DNA of 64,000 nt from Corynebacterium kalinowskii (GTDB lineage Bacteria; Actinomycetota; Actinomycetes; Mycobacteriales; Mycobacteriaceae). This document shows, one piece after another, positions 8,334 through 22,212 of the stretch. A program made the position numbers and the translations under genes. Where the stretch lies: contig NZ_CP046452.1 of the NCBI RefSeq assembly GCF_009734385.1, forward strand, positions 2,108,001 to 2,172,000, in the 5' to 3' direction. Under the pieces are notes generated by a model. The model saw nothing but the letters and a program-made list of their open reading frames with translations, was not told where the DNA came from and did no database searches. Each line of letters starts with the position of its first letter. Position 1 is the first letter of the stretch.

Positions 8334-8986
8334 GCGTGTGCACCGCCCTTCACTGCGGTCTTAACGGTTACGAGGCCGCCGCGAACACCAGGGATTGCAC
8401 CCTTGATGATCAGCAGGTTTGCCTCGGCGTCAATCTTCTGAACCTTGAGGTTCTGGGTGGTGACGCGGTCATTACCCATGCGACCAGCCATGCGGGTGCC
8501 CTTGAAGACACGACCTGGGGTAGCACAAGCACCAATACCACCGACGCGGCGGTGTGCTGCCTGGTTACCGTGGGATGCGCCCTGGCCTGCGAAGCCGTGA
8601 CGCTTCATGGCGCCGGCGAAGCCCTTACCCTTGGAGGTGCCGGTGACGTCAACGAAGGTGATGCCTTCGAAAATGTCAACGGTGACGTCCTGGCCGAGCT
8701 CGTAACCGGAAACATCATCCATACGGATTTCGGTTACGTGACGACGTGGGGTAACGCCTGCCTTTGCGAACTGGCCGGCTGCTGGCTTGTTAGCCTTGCG
8801 TGGATCGATTTCGCCGAAAGCGATCTGGATGGCGTTGTAGCCATCGTTTTCAACGGTGCGAATCTGGGTTACGACACATGGACCAGCTTCAACGACGGTG
8901 ACCGGAATTACGCGGTTCTCCTCGTCGAAGATCTGGGTCATGCCGAGCTTGGTGCCCAGAATGCCCTTTACTTCGTTTTCACTCAT
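8330..8986 (-). CDS. rplC: 50S ribosomal protein L3
   Basis: 218 residues. [29 protein letters not shown] at the N-terminus and the long central extension [51 protein letters not shown] that reaches the peptidyl transferase centre are both present. Second gene of the S10 operon. Confidence 0.98.
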   Translation of the reverse strand: MSENEVKGILGTKLGMTQIFDEENRVIPVTVVEAGPCVVTQIRTVENDGYNAIQIAFGEIDPRKANKPAAGQFAKAGVTPRRHVTEIRMDDVSGYELGQDVTVDIFEGITFVDVTGTSKGKGFAGAMKRHGFAGQGASHGNQAAHRRVGGIGACATPGRVFKGTRMAGRMGNDRVTTQNLKVQKIDAEANLLIIKGAIPGVRGGLVTVKTAVKGGAHA

Positions 8987-9018
8987 TATTTATTCTCCGC
9001 CAAGTATCTGCTGGTCGA

Positions 9019-9324
9019 TTACTGAATATTCACATCGACGCTGGCCGGAAGATCGATGCGCATGAGTGCGTCAACGGTCTTTGGCGTTGGGTCGAGGATG
9101 TCGATCAGACGCTTGTGAGTACGCATTTCGAAGTGCTCACGAGAGTCCTTGTACTTGTGTGGAGAACGAATAACGGCGTATACGTTCTTTTCAGTAGGCA
9201 GTGGCACTGGGCCAACAACACGGGCACCGGTACGGGTGACCGTCTCGACGATCTTCTTAGCGGAAGCGTCGATTGCCTCGTGGTCATAGGCCTTGAGCCT
9301 AATGCGGATCTTTTGTCCCGCCAC
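9019..9324 (-). CDS. rpsJ: 30S ribosomal protein S10
   Basis: 101 residues. [43 protein letters not shown] is diagnostic. First gene of the S10 operon; also the NusE antitermination partner of NusB and NusG. Confidence 0.98.
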   Translation of the reverse strand: MAGQKIRIRLKAYDHEAIDASAKKIVETVTRTGARVVGPVPLPTEKNVYAVIRSPHKYKDSREHFEMRTHKRLIDILDPTPKTVDALMRIDLPASVDVNIQ

Positions 9325-9895
9325 GCTTATCCTCTTCCTTCACTGTCCCACATCAATTCTTGAGCGGTGGGAGATTTTGCTCTATAACGTTGTCCGAGCC
9401 CATTGAATGGGGCTTGGCGTACAACGCCAGTTGCTTGACTGTCAATCAAATGTGGATCCGATTCTTGGGAAGACGCAGGCGCCTAAATCACCAACACTGT
9501 CAGACCCTGATCGAAAAGCTCCAAGCACCGTGTTACGCACGCCATGCTTGTGGCTTTAAAGTCAAGTGGAAGGGAACCTATCTCGCGATAAGCGTGTTCC
9601 TTGCCGACTGCCGCTGTTTATTTGCCATGCCCCTTCTTAAAGCACCGGTCCTCTGCGACTCTTATTAAGGAGCCACAGACAACCTCCTAGAAGGAAGTTC
9701 ATGTTTGCTTCACCATCCGGCTGAATGTTCACCAGTTGTTAAAGCAACCCGACTAGTAAACCACGTAGACACCTAAAACACAAGCCTCCTTTTCCGAGAT
9801 TGTTGGAGACTCCACAATCTGTCCGACTCGTGCGCTCGATTACACCTAGAATCGAGGACAAGAGGATAGTTTTCAGGCCCCAGGAAGTGGTTTTC
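9325..9895. other. 571-bp divergent intergenic region (rpsJ / Asp23 cluster)
   Basis: No gene could be supported here. It must hold the promoter and leader of the S10 operon (minus) and the promoter of the Asp23 cluster (plus). A TAGAAT at 9847-9852 is a possible -10 box for the plus-strand genes, but no TTG-type -35 is seen at the right spacing. A start-like AAGGAAGTTCATG at 9691-9703 opens no plausible reading frame. Confidence 0.5.
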
Positions 9896-10321
9896 ATGAG
9901 CGAGATTCAAAGCCCAAGCGCCGGTATCGAACGCGGCCACACCCATATCGAGGACACCGTCGTATCCAAAATTGCCGGCATGGCTGCCCGTGAAGTTTCC
10001 GGTGTCCACGCGCTGGGTGGCGGCACCGCACGTATGGTCGGAGCCTTGCGCGAAACGATTCCAGGATCGCGCACCAATATGCACCAAGGCGTATCGGTGG
10101 AAGTGGGGGAAACTCAAGCTGCAGTTGATGTGTCAATCGTTGCGGAGTACGGCGTAGCCATTCACGAGCTCGCCGAGGCCATCCGCCGAAATGTCATTGC
10201 GGCAATCGAGCGCATGACCGGCCTGGAGGTGACTGAAGTCAACATCACCGTCCACGACATTCACCTCGGAGTGGAAGATGACATTGTGGACGAGCCGGTA
10301 TCCCCACCCCGCGTGAAGTAA
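9896..10321 (+). CDS. Asp23/Gls24 family envelope protein
   Basis: 141 residues. HIEDTVVSKIAGMAAREVSGVHALGGG, then VSVEVGETQAAVDVSIVAEYGVAIHELAEAIRRNVIAAIERMTGLEVTEVNITVHDI is the Asp23/Gls24 (alkaline shock) fold. ATG 9896 is preceded by AGGAAG; the frame is open further upstream but without a plausible start. First gene of a six-gene plus-strand cluster; in Staphylococcus, Asp23 forms a membrane-anchored submembrane layer linked to envelope stress. The role in corynebacteria is inferred. Confidence 0.9.
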   Translation: MSEIQSPSAGIERGHTHIEDTVVSKIAGMAAREVSGVHALGGGTARMVGALRETIPGSRTNMHQGVSVEVGETQAAVDVSIVAEYGVAIHELAEAIRRNVIAAIERMTGLEVTEVNITVHDIHLGVEDDIVDEPVSPPRVK

Positions 10322-10603
10322 ATGTCAACGTCATTTACTCAATTGCAAGCCATGTCGCTCGTCAATGACATCCTCGCCATCAATGGCGTCGCAAGCATGC
10401 ATCGTGGACAGTTCGGCGAGATCGCACTGCTGTTTCCGGGTTCGCGCGTACCGGGAATTCGCTGCAGCAATGAAGGGGTGGAGGTACATGTCGTCGCAAA
10501 GCGCACTGCCGGCGACTTACACAAGCTTGCCGACGCCATCCGCACCCAAGCCTCGTCCCACACCGACGCGCCTGTTGACGTGTATATCGGCGACATCGAA
10601 TAA
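10322..10603 (+). CDS. Small Asp23-like accessory protein
   Basis: 93 residues, starting directly after the stop codon of the Asp23 gene, so translation is coupled. The pattern VNDILAINGVASMHRGQFGEIALLFPG...GVEVHVVAKRTAGDLHKLADAIRTQA resembles a shortened Asp23 fold, with beta strands followed by the ELA-type helix. No membrane segment. Function unknown beyond cluster membership. Confidence 0.75.
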   Translation: MSTSFTQLQAMSLVNDILAINGVASMHRGQFGEIALLFPGSRVPGIRCSNEGVEVHVVAKRTAGDLHKLADAIRTQASSHTDAPVDVYIGDIE

Positions 10604-10612
10604 GGAATACCC

Positions 10613-10804
10613 ATGACACCGCACCTACGCACCGGAGTACTACTCGGTCTCGTCCTCGCCTTCGCTATCATCTTCGGCGGCTGGTGGGGTCTCGTACTTG
10701 CTCTTCTCCTCGGCGGTCTCGGAGGACTTATCGGGGCACACTTCGATGGGCTGATCGACATTCGGCAAATTTGGGACGCGGTTGGCCGCGGTCGGCGAGG
10801 GTAG
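10613..10804 (+). CDS. DUF2273-like small membrane protein
   Basis: 63 residues, mostly a hydrophobic helical hairpin (TGVLLGLVLAFAIIFGGWWGLVLALLLGGLGGLIGAHFDG) followed by a short basic end. Small DUF2273-type proteins accompany Asp23 genes in Gram-positives and probably help anchor them. AAGGAATACCC precedes the ATG. Confidence 0.75.
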   Translation: MTPHLRTGVLLGLVLAFAIIFGGWWGLVLALLLGGLGGLIGAHFDGLIDIRQIWDAVGRGRRG

Positions 10805-10806
10805 CA

Positions 10807-11226
10807 ATGACAGTGATCATTTCTGAACGCGCCGTGACTAAGATTGTCGCCGCCGCCACCGCAACGGTACCGGGCACCACCGGCTTCTCGACGGGCGTAG
10901 GCAGACTTACCGGGCGTGGCTATCCTCGCTTCGACGTGCAGCTCGACCACGATGCTGACACCGCCACGGTCGAAGCTTTCATCGCCGTGACATGGCCCGC
11001 ACCGCTCATTGAGATCGCCGAGACAGTGCGTCGCACAATTGTGGAACACGTCCAGACCCTCTGCGGGATCGAGGTGCTGACCTGCAATGTTGTAGTGGGC
11101 CCCGTAGTTCCAGCTAAAAAGCGTGTATCGTCCGCGGACCTAGAGCTCGCGCCGGTCTCCCCCACTCCCGTGGTGGTGCCACCGCCACTGAAGCTCGTTC
11201 CGATCACCGTTGGGAGGAGCCGATGA
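10807..11226 (+). CDS. Second Asp23/Gls24-like protein
   Basis: 139 residues. ISERAVTKIVAAATATVPGTTG, RFDVQLDHDADTATVEAFIAVTWPAPLIEIAETVRRTIVEHVQTLCGIEVLTCNVVV follows the Asp23 layout. A Pro/Val-rich tail follows. ATG 10807 lies 2 bp after the previous stop, while the longer open frame overlaps the preceding gene and is rejected. Overlaps the next gene by ATGA. Confidence 0.85.
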   Translation: MTVIISERAVTKIVAAATATVPGTTGFSTGVGRLTGRGYPRFDVQLDHDADTATVEAFIAVTWPAPLIEIAETVRRTIVEHVQTLCGIEVLTCNVVVGPVVPAKKRVSSADLELAPVSPTPVVVPPPLKLVPITVGRSR

Positions 11227-11753
11227 AAGGTTACATTCCAAAGGGCCAGCCTGCTTCTCGAGCGGTAGCTGTCCTGCTGAGTATTGGGTCATGCGGTCTC
11301 GCGATTGCGGCTGCCCGAGAGCTTTGGACGAAACGCACAGGGACCGAACTCAAGAGTTGGCTCAAGCCCGTCTTCGATTTGATCGCAAGGGCGAAGTACG
11401 AACCATGGATGCTTCCCCTAGGGGTTGCAGTGGTCATTTTGGGAATATACCTGGTAGCAGTTGCGCTCAAGCCCCGACCGATGACTCATGTACAGCTGGC
11501 CGCGTCGCCGAATTTCTGGGTACGCAATGTAGACATCGCCCGGCTCTGCACTGCGACAGCCGAGCGCGTTCCAAGCGTTGCTGGTGCTTCTACCTACGCT
11601 TCGCCGAAGCACGTGATCGTAAGCATCACCGGGAGCGACCAGCACCATGATCTGGCCCAGCGAGTAGAGGCAGCAATACTCCCCATCGTCGAACAACTGG
11701 AATCTCCACGGAAAATCAGCGTCAAGTTCCACAACAAGTTTGGGGGCGAATAA
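11223..11753 (+). CDS. DUF6286-type membrane protein of the Asp23 cluster
   Basis: 176 residues. Two membrane segments (about residues 14-30 and 62-82) precede a soluble C-terminal domain (VRNVDIARLCTATAERVPSVAGAST, HHDLAQRVEAAILPIVEQL) that looks Asp23-related. This organisation is seen in actinobacterial Asp23 clusters (DUF6286). Four-base overlaps with the upstream gene and a one-base overlap downstream indicate tight coupling. Confidence 0.7.
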   Translation: MKGYIPKGQPASRAVAVLLSIGSCGLAIAAARELWTKRTGTELKSWLKPVFDLIARAKYEPWMLPLGVAVVILGIYLVAVALKPRPMTHVQLAASPNFWVRNVDIARLCTATAERVPSVAGASTYASPKHVIVSITGSDQHHDLAQRVEAAILPIVEQLESPRKISVKFHNKFGGE

Positions 11754-12319
11754 TGACTAAGCTGACGGATTTCTTGAACCGTGCCTTCATTCTCTTGGTT
11801 GGGCTGAGCCTGCTCGCCGCCGGGGCGCTAAGCGTCGGGCTGTACTTTGACGTTGCTTTCGCTCAGCGACTCGTGGATTCTTTGCGTCCGCGAGAATGGG
11901 ACACCATCCCCTACTCGCCGTGGTTCCTGTTTAGCGTGGGCGCATTAGGAGTACTTGCCCTTATTCTTGGCATTCTCGGCCTGGTAGCGAATCTGCGCAG
12001 ACACAGAGTGTGGCGCCTGAGTTCGAATGCCAGCACGCCACTGGGCTCCATTGACTTCGACATCAACGAGGTTGCGCAAGCAGCAGCGCAAACGTTCACT
12101 GAACTGCCAAAGGTGATTCGCTCTCGTGCCGTGGTCCAGGTTGATCGGGGTCGTCGGGTGATGACGATTTCGGTTGACTCCGAGGCTTCAGTTGCACTGT
12201 CTCAACTTACTGATCACGCCCGAGTTGTCGAACAAGACATTCACGACGCTATTAGTGGTGCCGAAATTGACATCGTGTTTAAGTTCCACATGGCCCCAGT
12301 CGAGAGGCTGGCCAACTAG
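11753..12319 (+). CDS. AmaP-like membrane anchor of the Asp23 cluster
   Basis: 188 residues with two membrane segments (residues about 11-33 and 55-80), then a soluble domain (DINEVAQAAAQTFTELPKVIRSRAVVQVDRGRRVMTISVDSEA). Architecture matches AmaP, the membrane anchor that recruits Asp23 in Firmicutes, though similarity to AmaP is only in layout. Last gene of the cluster, followed by a bidirectional terminator. Confidence 0.7.
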   Translation: MTKLTDFLNRAFILLVGLSLLAAGALSVGLYFDVAFAQRLVDSLRPREWDTIPYSPWFLFSVGALGVLALILGILGLVANLRRHRVWRLSSNASTPLGSIDFDINEVAQAAAQTFTELPKVIRSRAVVQVDRGRRVMTISVDSEASVALSQLTDHARVVEQDIHDAISGAEIDIVFKFHMAPVERLAN

Positions 12320-12352
12320 CAAGGTCTTGTCCCACTCTTGAGAGGCATAGAA

Positions 12353-12384
12353 AAAAGAGCCCAGCCAAACGGCTGAGCTCTTTT
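12353..12384. terminator. Bidirectional terminator between the Asp23 cluster and tuf
   Basis: AAAAGAGCCCAGCC pairs with GGCTGAGCTCTTTT across a 4-base loop, with T-rich ends on both strands. Confidence 0.88.
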
Positions 12385-12408
12385 CTTTTGTGCTAAATCA
12401 GCAAGTGG

Positions 12409-13599
12409 TTACTTGATGATCTTGGTAACACGACCAGCGCCAACGGTGCGGCCACCTTCGCGGATAGCGAAGCGCAGGCCCTCGTCCATAGCAACTGGCT
12501 GGATCAGGGTGACGGACATGTCGACGTTGTCGCCAGGCATAACCATCTCGGTGCCCTCAGGAAGCTTCACAACACCGGTAACGTCGGTGGTGCGGAAGTA
12601 GAACTGTGGGCGGTAGTTGTCGAAGAATGGGGTGTGGCGGCCGCCTTCATCCTTGGACAGAACGTAGACAGAGCCCTCGAACTCGGTGTGAGGGGTGTAA
12701 GCGCCTGGCTTAACGATAACCTGGCCGCGCTCTACGTCTTCGCGCTTGATACCACGGAGGAGCAGACCACAGTTGTCGCCAGCTTCGGTGTAGTCGAGCA
12801 GCTTGCGGAACATCTCGATACCGGTAACCGTGGTGGTGGTTGCCTTCTCCTTGATGCCGATGATCTCGACTTCTTCGTTCACCTTCAGGGAGCCACGCTC
12901 AACACGGCCGGTAACAACGGTGCCACGACCGGTAATGGTGAAGATATCCTCGACAGGCATGAGGAATGGCTTCTCGGTCTCACGAACTGGGTCAGGGATG
13001 TTGTCGTCACAAGCCTGCATGAGCTCGAGGACGGAGTCAACCCACTTCTGCTCACCGTTCAGTGCGCCCAGTGCGGAGATGTGAACGATTGGAGCATCTT
13101 CGTCGTAGTCCTGCTCAGCGAGAAGCTCGCGAACTTCCATCTCAACGAGCTCGATGATTTCCTCATCGTCAACCATGTCGCACTTGTTCAGAGCAACGAG
13201 GATGTAAGGAACGCCAACCTGGCGGGCGAGGAGAACGTGCTCACGGGTCTGTGGCATTGGACCGTCGGTAGCAGCAACAACGAGGATTGCGCCGTCCATC
13301 TGAGCAGCACCGGTGATCATGTTCTTGATGTAGTCGGCGTGGCCTGGAGCGTCAACGTGTGCGTAGTGGCGCTTCTCGGTCTGGTACTCAACGTGAGAGA
13401 TGTTGATCGTGATGCCACGCTCCTTCTCTTCCGGAGCCTTGTCGATGGCGTCGAAAGCGAAAGCCTGGTTGAGCTCTGGGAAAGCGTCAGCCAGAACCTT
13501 GGTGATAGCCGCGGTGGTGGTGGTCTTACCGTGGTCAACGTGACCGATGGTGCCGATGTTTACGTGAGGCTTCGTACGCTCGAATTTCGCCTTTGCCAC
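12409..13599 (-). CDS. tuf: Elongation factor Tu
   Basis: 396 residues, full length. GTPase motifs [17 protein letters not shown] and [10 protein letters not shown] are present, then domains 2 and 3 ([28 protein letters not shown]). Delivers aminoacyl-tRNA to the ribosome. An AGGAGG-type site (complement of 13608-13613) lies before ATG 13599. Separated from fusA by a terminator hairpin and its own promoter, so expressed independently of the rest of the str operon. Confidence 0.99.
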   Translation of the reverse strand: MAKAKFERTKPHVNIGTIGHVDHGKTTTTAAITKVLADAFPELNQAFAFDAIDKAPEEKERGITINISHVEYQTEKRHYAHVDAPGHADYIKNMITGAAQMDGAILVVAATDGPMPQTREHVLLARQVGVPYILVALNKCDMVDDEEIIELVEMEVRELLAEQDYDEDAPIVHISALGALNGEQKWVDSVLELMQACDDNIPDPVRETEKPFLMPVEDIFTITGRGTVVTGRVERGSLKVNEEVEIIGIKEKATTTTVTGIEMFRKLLDYTEAGDNCGLLLRGIKREDVERGQVIVKPGAYTPHTEFEGSVYVLSKDEGGRHTPFFDNYRPQFYFRTTDVTGVVKLPEGTEMVMPGDNVDMSVTLIQPVAMDEGLRFAIREGGRTVGAGRVTKIIK

Positions 13600-13724
13600 T
13601 GTATGTCCTCCTGGACTTCATGGTGGCTACGACCTTCGCAGCCACATTGGTGGTTTGTACCCGCGTCCGCTTCCTGCTCCAAGAGCACGGAAGATGACGC
13701 AGCATTATTTCTGCCAGTTACATG

Positions 13725-13753
13725 ATACTAGGGTTACTTGGGCTCGAAAACAA
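13725..13753 (-). promoter_or_regulatory. Predicted tuf promoter
   Basis: On the minus strand TTGTTT (13748-13753) and TAGTAT (13725-13730) are separated by exactly 17 bases, matching corynebacterial SigA boxes. The leader to the tuf start is about 120 nt. Confidence 0.6.
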
Positions 13754-13856
13754 ACCACAAGCTATTCCTAGCGTTGCCGTGAGTAATGGCCAGCTCAACA
13801 CCCCTATTTTGAGGACGCTCAGCAGGCCACTACCCGGTTGGCTTATTCGCATTATA

Positions 13857-13890
13857 GGAGGGCTAGTCCAACTGACAAAACTAGCCCTCC
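13857..13890 (-). terminator. Hairpin after fusA
   Basis: GGAGGGCTAGT and ACTAGCCCTCC form a perfect 11-bp stem with a 12-base loop, 20 bp beyond the fusA stop. The following minus-strand bases are only weakly T-rich. Confidence 0.65.
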
Positions 13891-13909
13891 ACGAACACTT
13901 ACGCAGGTA

Positions 13910-16036
13910 TTACTTGTTACCCGTGCGCTCAGCGATGATATCGGCTGCCACGTTCGCAGGAACCTCTGCGTAGGAGTCGAAGATCATGGAGAAGTTTGCA
14001 CGGCCGGCGGTGCGGGAACGCAGGTCACCGATGTAACCGAACATCTGGGAAAGTGGAACCTTTGCCTTGACGATCTTGGCACCGGCACGGTCTTCCATGG
14101 CGTTGACCTGGCCACGACGAGAGTTGATGTCGCCGATGACGTCGCCCATGTACTCCTCAGGGGTGATAACTTCAACAGCCATCATTGGCTCGAGGAGAAC
14201 TGGCTTTGCCTTCTCAACGGCGGCCTTGAGTACCTGTGCGCCAGCGATCTTGAAGGCCATTTCAGAGGAGTCAACATCGTGGTATGCACCGTCGATGAGG
14301 GTTGCCTTGATGTTGACCAGTGGGTAGCCAGCGAGGAAGCCGTACTGCATGGCGTCCTGGATACCAGCGTCAACGGATGGGATGTATTCACGAGGAACAC
14401 GACCACCGGTGACAGCGTTCTCGAACTTGTAGATTGGGGACTCGCCCTCTTCAAGTTCTTCTGGGGATGGAGAGTAAGGCTCGATGGAGACAATGACCTT
14501 TGCGAACTGGCCAGAACCACCGGTCTGCTTCTTGTGGGTGTAGTCGAGGTTCTCGACTGCCTTGCGAATGGTCTCGCGGTAGGCAACCTGAGGTGCACCA
14601 ACGTTTGCCTCAACCTTGAACTCGCGCTTCATGCGGTCAACCAGAACGTCGAGGTGGAGCTCGCCCATGCCGCCGATGACGGTCTGGCCGGTCTCTTCGT
14701 CCAGCTTCACGGTGAAGGTTGGGTCTTCTTCAGCGAGCTTCTGGATAGCGGTACCCAGCTTCTCCTGGTCAGCCTTGGTCTTAGGCTCGATGGCAACCTC
14801 GATAACCGGATCCGGGAAGTCCATGGACTCCAGGATGATCTGGTCGTTGGCGTCACACAGGGTGTCACCGGTCGTGGTGTCCTTTAGGCCGATGAACGCG
14901 TAGATGTTACCAGCATGTGCAGCTTCAACAGGGTTTTCCTTGTTAGCGTGCATCTGGAACAGCTTGCCGACGCGCTCCTTCTTGCCCTTGGTGGAGTTCA
15001 TGACCTGAGCACCTGGCTCAACCATGCCGGAGTACACGCGGACGAAGGTCAGCTTGCCGAAGAATGGGTGCGCAGCAATCTTGAATGCGAGAGCAGAGAA
15101 TGGCTCTTCGTCAGAAGGCTTACGGATAAGGTCAACAGTCTCGTCGCCAACCTTGTGACCGTGAACTTCACCGATGTCCAGCGGAGTTGGGAGGTAGTCG
15201 ATGACAGCGTCGAGCAGTGGCTGGACGCCCTTGTTGCGGTATGCGGTACCACAAAGCACTGGGTAGATCTCGGAGTTAACCGTCAGCTTGCGGATGGCAG
15301 CCTTGATTTCCTCGACGGACAGTTCCTCGCCACCGAAGTACTTCTCCATGAGCTCTTCGTCAGTCTCAGCAATGGTCTCGAGGAGCTTTTCGCGCCACTC
15401 GTTAGCCTTGTCAACGAGGTCAGCTGGGATCTCTTCCACGGTAGCTGCGGTACCGACCTCGACCTTGCCGCGCCAGGTCAGCGCCTGCATGTTGACGAGG
15501 TCAACAACGCCGTCGAAGTCATCTTCTGCACCGATTGGGATCTGCAGAACCAATGGCTTTGCGCCAAGACGATCAATGATGGTGCCAACGGTGAAGAAGA
15601 AGTCTGCACCGAGCTTATCCATCTTGTTAACGAAGCAGATACGTGGCACGTCGTACTTAGCAGCCTGACGCCACACCTGCTCGGACTGAGGCTCAACGCC
15701 TTCCTTACCGTCGAACACTGCGACAGCGCCGTCGAGAACGCGCAGGGAGCGCTCAACCTCAACGGTGAAGTCAACGTGACCTGGGGTGTCAATGATGTTG
15801 ATCTGGTTTTCGTTCCAGAAACAGGTCACAGCAGCGGAGGTAATGGTGATGCCGCGTTCCTTTTCCTGCTCCATCCAGTCAGTCGTAGCGCCACCGTCGT
15901 GGGTCTCGCCAACCTTACGGTTGATGCCGGTGTAGAAAAGGATTCGTTCAGTGGTCGTCGTCTTACCAGCATCAATGTGTGCCATGATGCCGATATTGCG
16001 AACCTTGTTCAGGTCCTTAAGCACTTCTTGTGCCAC
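13910..16036 (-). CDS. fusA: Elongation factor G
   Basis: 708 residues from GTG 16036 ([31 protein letters not shown]). The open frame extends further upstream, but the family start and a GGGGAA site support the GTG. G motifs [17 protein letters not shown] and NKMDK, then domains II-V ([29 protein letters not shown]) are intact. Catalyses translocation and, with RRF, ribosome recycling. Third gene of the str operon. Confidence 0.98.
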   Translation of the reverse strand: MAQEVLKDLNKVRNIGIMAHIDAGKTTTTERILFYTGINRKVGETHDGGATTDWMEQEKERGITITSAAVTCFWNENQINIIDTPGHVDFTVEVERSLRVLDGAVAVFDGKEGVEPQSEQVWRQAAKYDVPRICFVNKMDKLGADFFFTVGTIIDRLGAKPLVLQIPIGAEDDFDGVVDLVNMQALTWRGKVEVGTAATVEEIPADLVDKANEWREKLLETIAETDEELMEKYFGGEELSVEEIKAAIRKLTVNSEIYPVLCGTAYRNKGVQPLLDAVIDYLPTPLDIGEVHGHKVGDETVDLIRKPSDEEPFSALAFKIAAHPFFGKLTFVRVYSGMVEPGAQVMNSTKGKKERVGKLFQMHANKENPVEAAHAGNIYAFIGLKDTTTGDTLCDANDQIILESMDFPDPVIEVAIEPKTKADQEKLGTAIQKLAEEDPTFTVKLDEETGQTVIGGMGELHLDVLVDRMKREFKVEANVGAPQVAYRETIRKAVENLDYTHKKQTGGSGQFAKVIVSIEPYSPSPEELEEGESPIYKFENAVTGGRVPREYIPSVDAGIQDAMQYGFLAGYPLVNIKATLIDGAYHDVDSSEMAFKIAGAQVLKAAVEKAKPVLLEPMMAVEVITPEEYMGDVIGDINSRRGQVNAMEDRAGAKIVKAKVPLSQMFGYIGDLRSRTAGRANFSMIFDSYAEVPANVAADIIAERTGNK

Positions 16037-16211
16037 AGTGGTTCCCCAACTCGTTCGTTGTGGGCAAACTGCGCTTATCGACGACCATGGTTTCCCCACG
16101 CGTCGACGGCGCATTTCGCCGATGAATATGGTACTCGATCAATTCTGCCATTGATTGCCCCGTTTTACAGCCCTAGATTCAGGATTGTCGGGACACAATG
16201 GACTTTGGGAC

Positions 16212-16277
16212 GCAAAAAGCCCCGCACCGAGGTCGCCGCGGTGCTTTCCAAGCATCGGGTGTGTCGGCGACGGGGCC
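16212..16277 (-). promoter_or_regulatory. Attenuator-like hairpins between rpsG and fusA
   Basis: On the minus strand GCACCG/CGGTGC plus adjoining G and C runs end in GCTTTTTG, a terminator-like form. An upstream CCCCGTCGCCG can instead pair with CGGCGAC inside that region, giving an alternative fold. Begins 17 bp after the rpsG stop. Confidence 0.5.
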
Positions 16278-16294
16278 TTATATTGTCGCAGTTA

Positions 16295-17136
<842 letters not shown>

Positions 17137-17371
17137 AGAAGTTCTTTCTATTGTGATGAGCTTTAGCTTTAGCCTTGGACGTGCAAAAGTAGGTAGACAA
17201 ACGAAAAAAGGGGCTCTTTTCCGGGGCCGCTACCGTGCATTTCCATTGCGACGCACCGAACTCTGTGTTGAGCTGGACGTTCACAAGGCTCCCACCATAC
17301 AAATGTGGGACTGCTAGGAATACTACCGCACTACCCTTCACTTTCCCAAATCCCTCAGTACTGTTGAAGTT

Positions 17372-17998
17372 ATGAACCAGCCACAGATCCGTGCTACTGA
17401 TGACGAACGCAACCAAGTCCTGGCAGTACTAAGCCAAGCAATGAGCAATGGGCAGCTCGATTTTGCCGAGTTTGATGAAAGAACTCAGGCCGTCACGCAG
17501 GCAAAGTACCGAGAGGATTTGCTCGTGCCATTGCGGGATCTAGTCCCTGATCCCAACAAAGTCATTAGCACTGACATCGTTCGCCGCCCAGACTCAGAGC
17601 TTGCAACATCCGCACAAACTATCTCTTCTTCCTCCCACGGTGACGAGTTTTCTTTTTCGCTGATGGGCGGCACCGAGAAGAAGGGCGCGTGGACTATTGC
17701 CCCTGCCCACACCTCGATCACAGTCATGGGTGGCAACATTATCGATCTGACCAAGGCCACCTTTGCCGGTCGTGACGTGACCATTAACGCATGGGCTTTC
17801 ATGGGCGGGATTGACATTCTCGTACCCGAAGATATTCGCATTAAATGCGATGGCGTCGCAGTCATGGGCGCATTCGAGATTAAGGACGATCGCGAAGTAA
17901 CGATTGTACTCAATGATCTTCCGGAGAACTCCCCTACCCTCCGTGTGACCGGGCTTGTTCTGATGGGTGGCGTGACCGTCAAGCGCGTCCGTAGGTAG
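17372..17998 (+). CDS. DUF1707 / LiaF-like domain protein
   Basis: 208 residues, soluble. The N-terminal part (IRATDDERNQVLAVLSQAMSNGQLDFAEFDERTQAVTQAKYREDLLVPLRDL) is the DUF1707 (SHOCT-like) domain; the C-terminal half (FSLMGGTEKKGAWTIAPAHTSITVMGGNIIDLTKATFAGRDVTINAWAFMGGIDILVPEDI) matches the beta-rich LiaF/cell-wall-stress response domain. Members are thought to sense envelope stress; the exact role is unknown. Ends in a shared terminator with rpoC. Confidence 0.85.
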   Translation: MNQPQIRATDDERNQVLAVLSQAMSNGQLDFAEFDERTQAVTQAKYREDLLVPLRDLVPDPNKVISTDIVRRPDSELATSAQTISSSSHGDEFSFSLMGGTEKKGAWTIAPAHTSITVMGGNIIDLTKATFAGRDVTINAWAFMGGIDILVPEDIRIKCDGVAVMGAFEIKDDREVTIVLNDLPENSPTLRVTGLVLMGGVTVKRVRR

Positions 17999-18017
17999 GC
18001 CGCAAGCCTGGCATGGC

Positions 18018-18079
18018 AAAACCCCGCCCATGCGCCCCTCCCACCCACTGGGAGGTTGTTGGCGCAAGTGCGGGGTTTA
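18018..18079. terminator. Bidirectional terminator between the DUF1707 gene and rpoC
   Basis: AAAACCCCGC pairs with GCGGGGTTT; a second inner hairpin (CCTCCCA/TGGGAGG) lies in the loop. A and T tracts flank both sides. Confidence 0.8.
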
Positions 18080-18107
18080 GCTATCTAAAGCAGTACCGAG
18101 ATGAAAC

Positions 18108-22091
<3,984 letters not shown>

Positions 22092-22152
22092 GTAACTCCC
22101 TTTCCCTATATGTCTTGGGTTTTAAAAGAACTTGTTCGTATCTGCCTTGCGC

Positions 22153-22196
22153 CTTGTCGACGGCCATAGGTATCCAAACTTATGGCCGTCGATAAG
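22153..22196. repeat. rpoB-rpoC intergenic hairpin built from two CTT(A/G)TCGACG motifs
   Basis: CTTGTCGACGGCCATA (22153-22168) and TATGGCCGTCGATAAG (22181-22196) form a 16-bp stem with one imperfect pair and a 12-base loop. There is no T-run, so it is more likely an RNA processing, attenuation or motif-type site than a strong terminator, as rpoC must be transcribed through it. Confidence 0.7.
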
Positions 22197-22212
22197 TGGC
22201 TAAGACCGTGAG

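Noticed and set aside
9691..9760. Apparent small gene start after AAGGAAGTTCATG in the rpsJ upstream region
   Set aside because: The frame closes after a few codons and shows no coding character.
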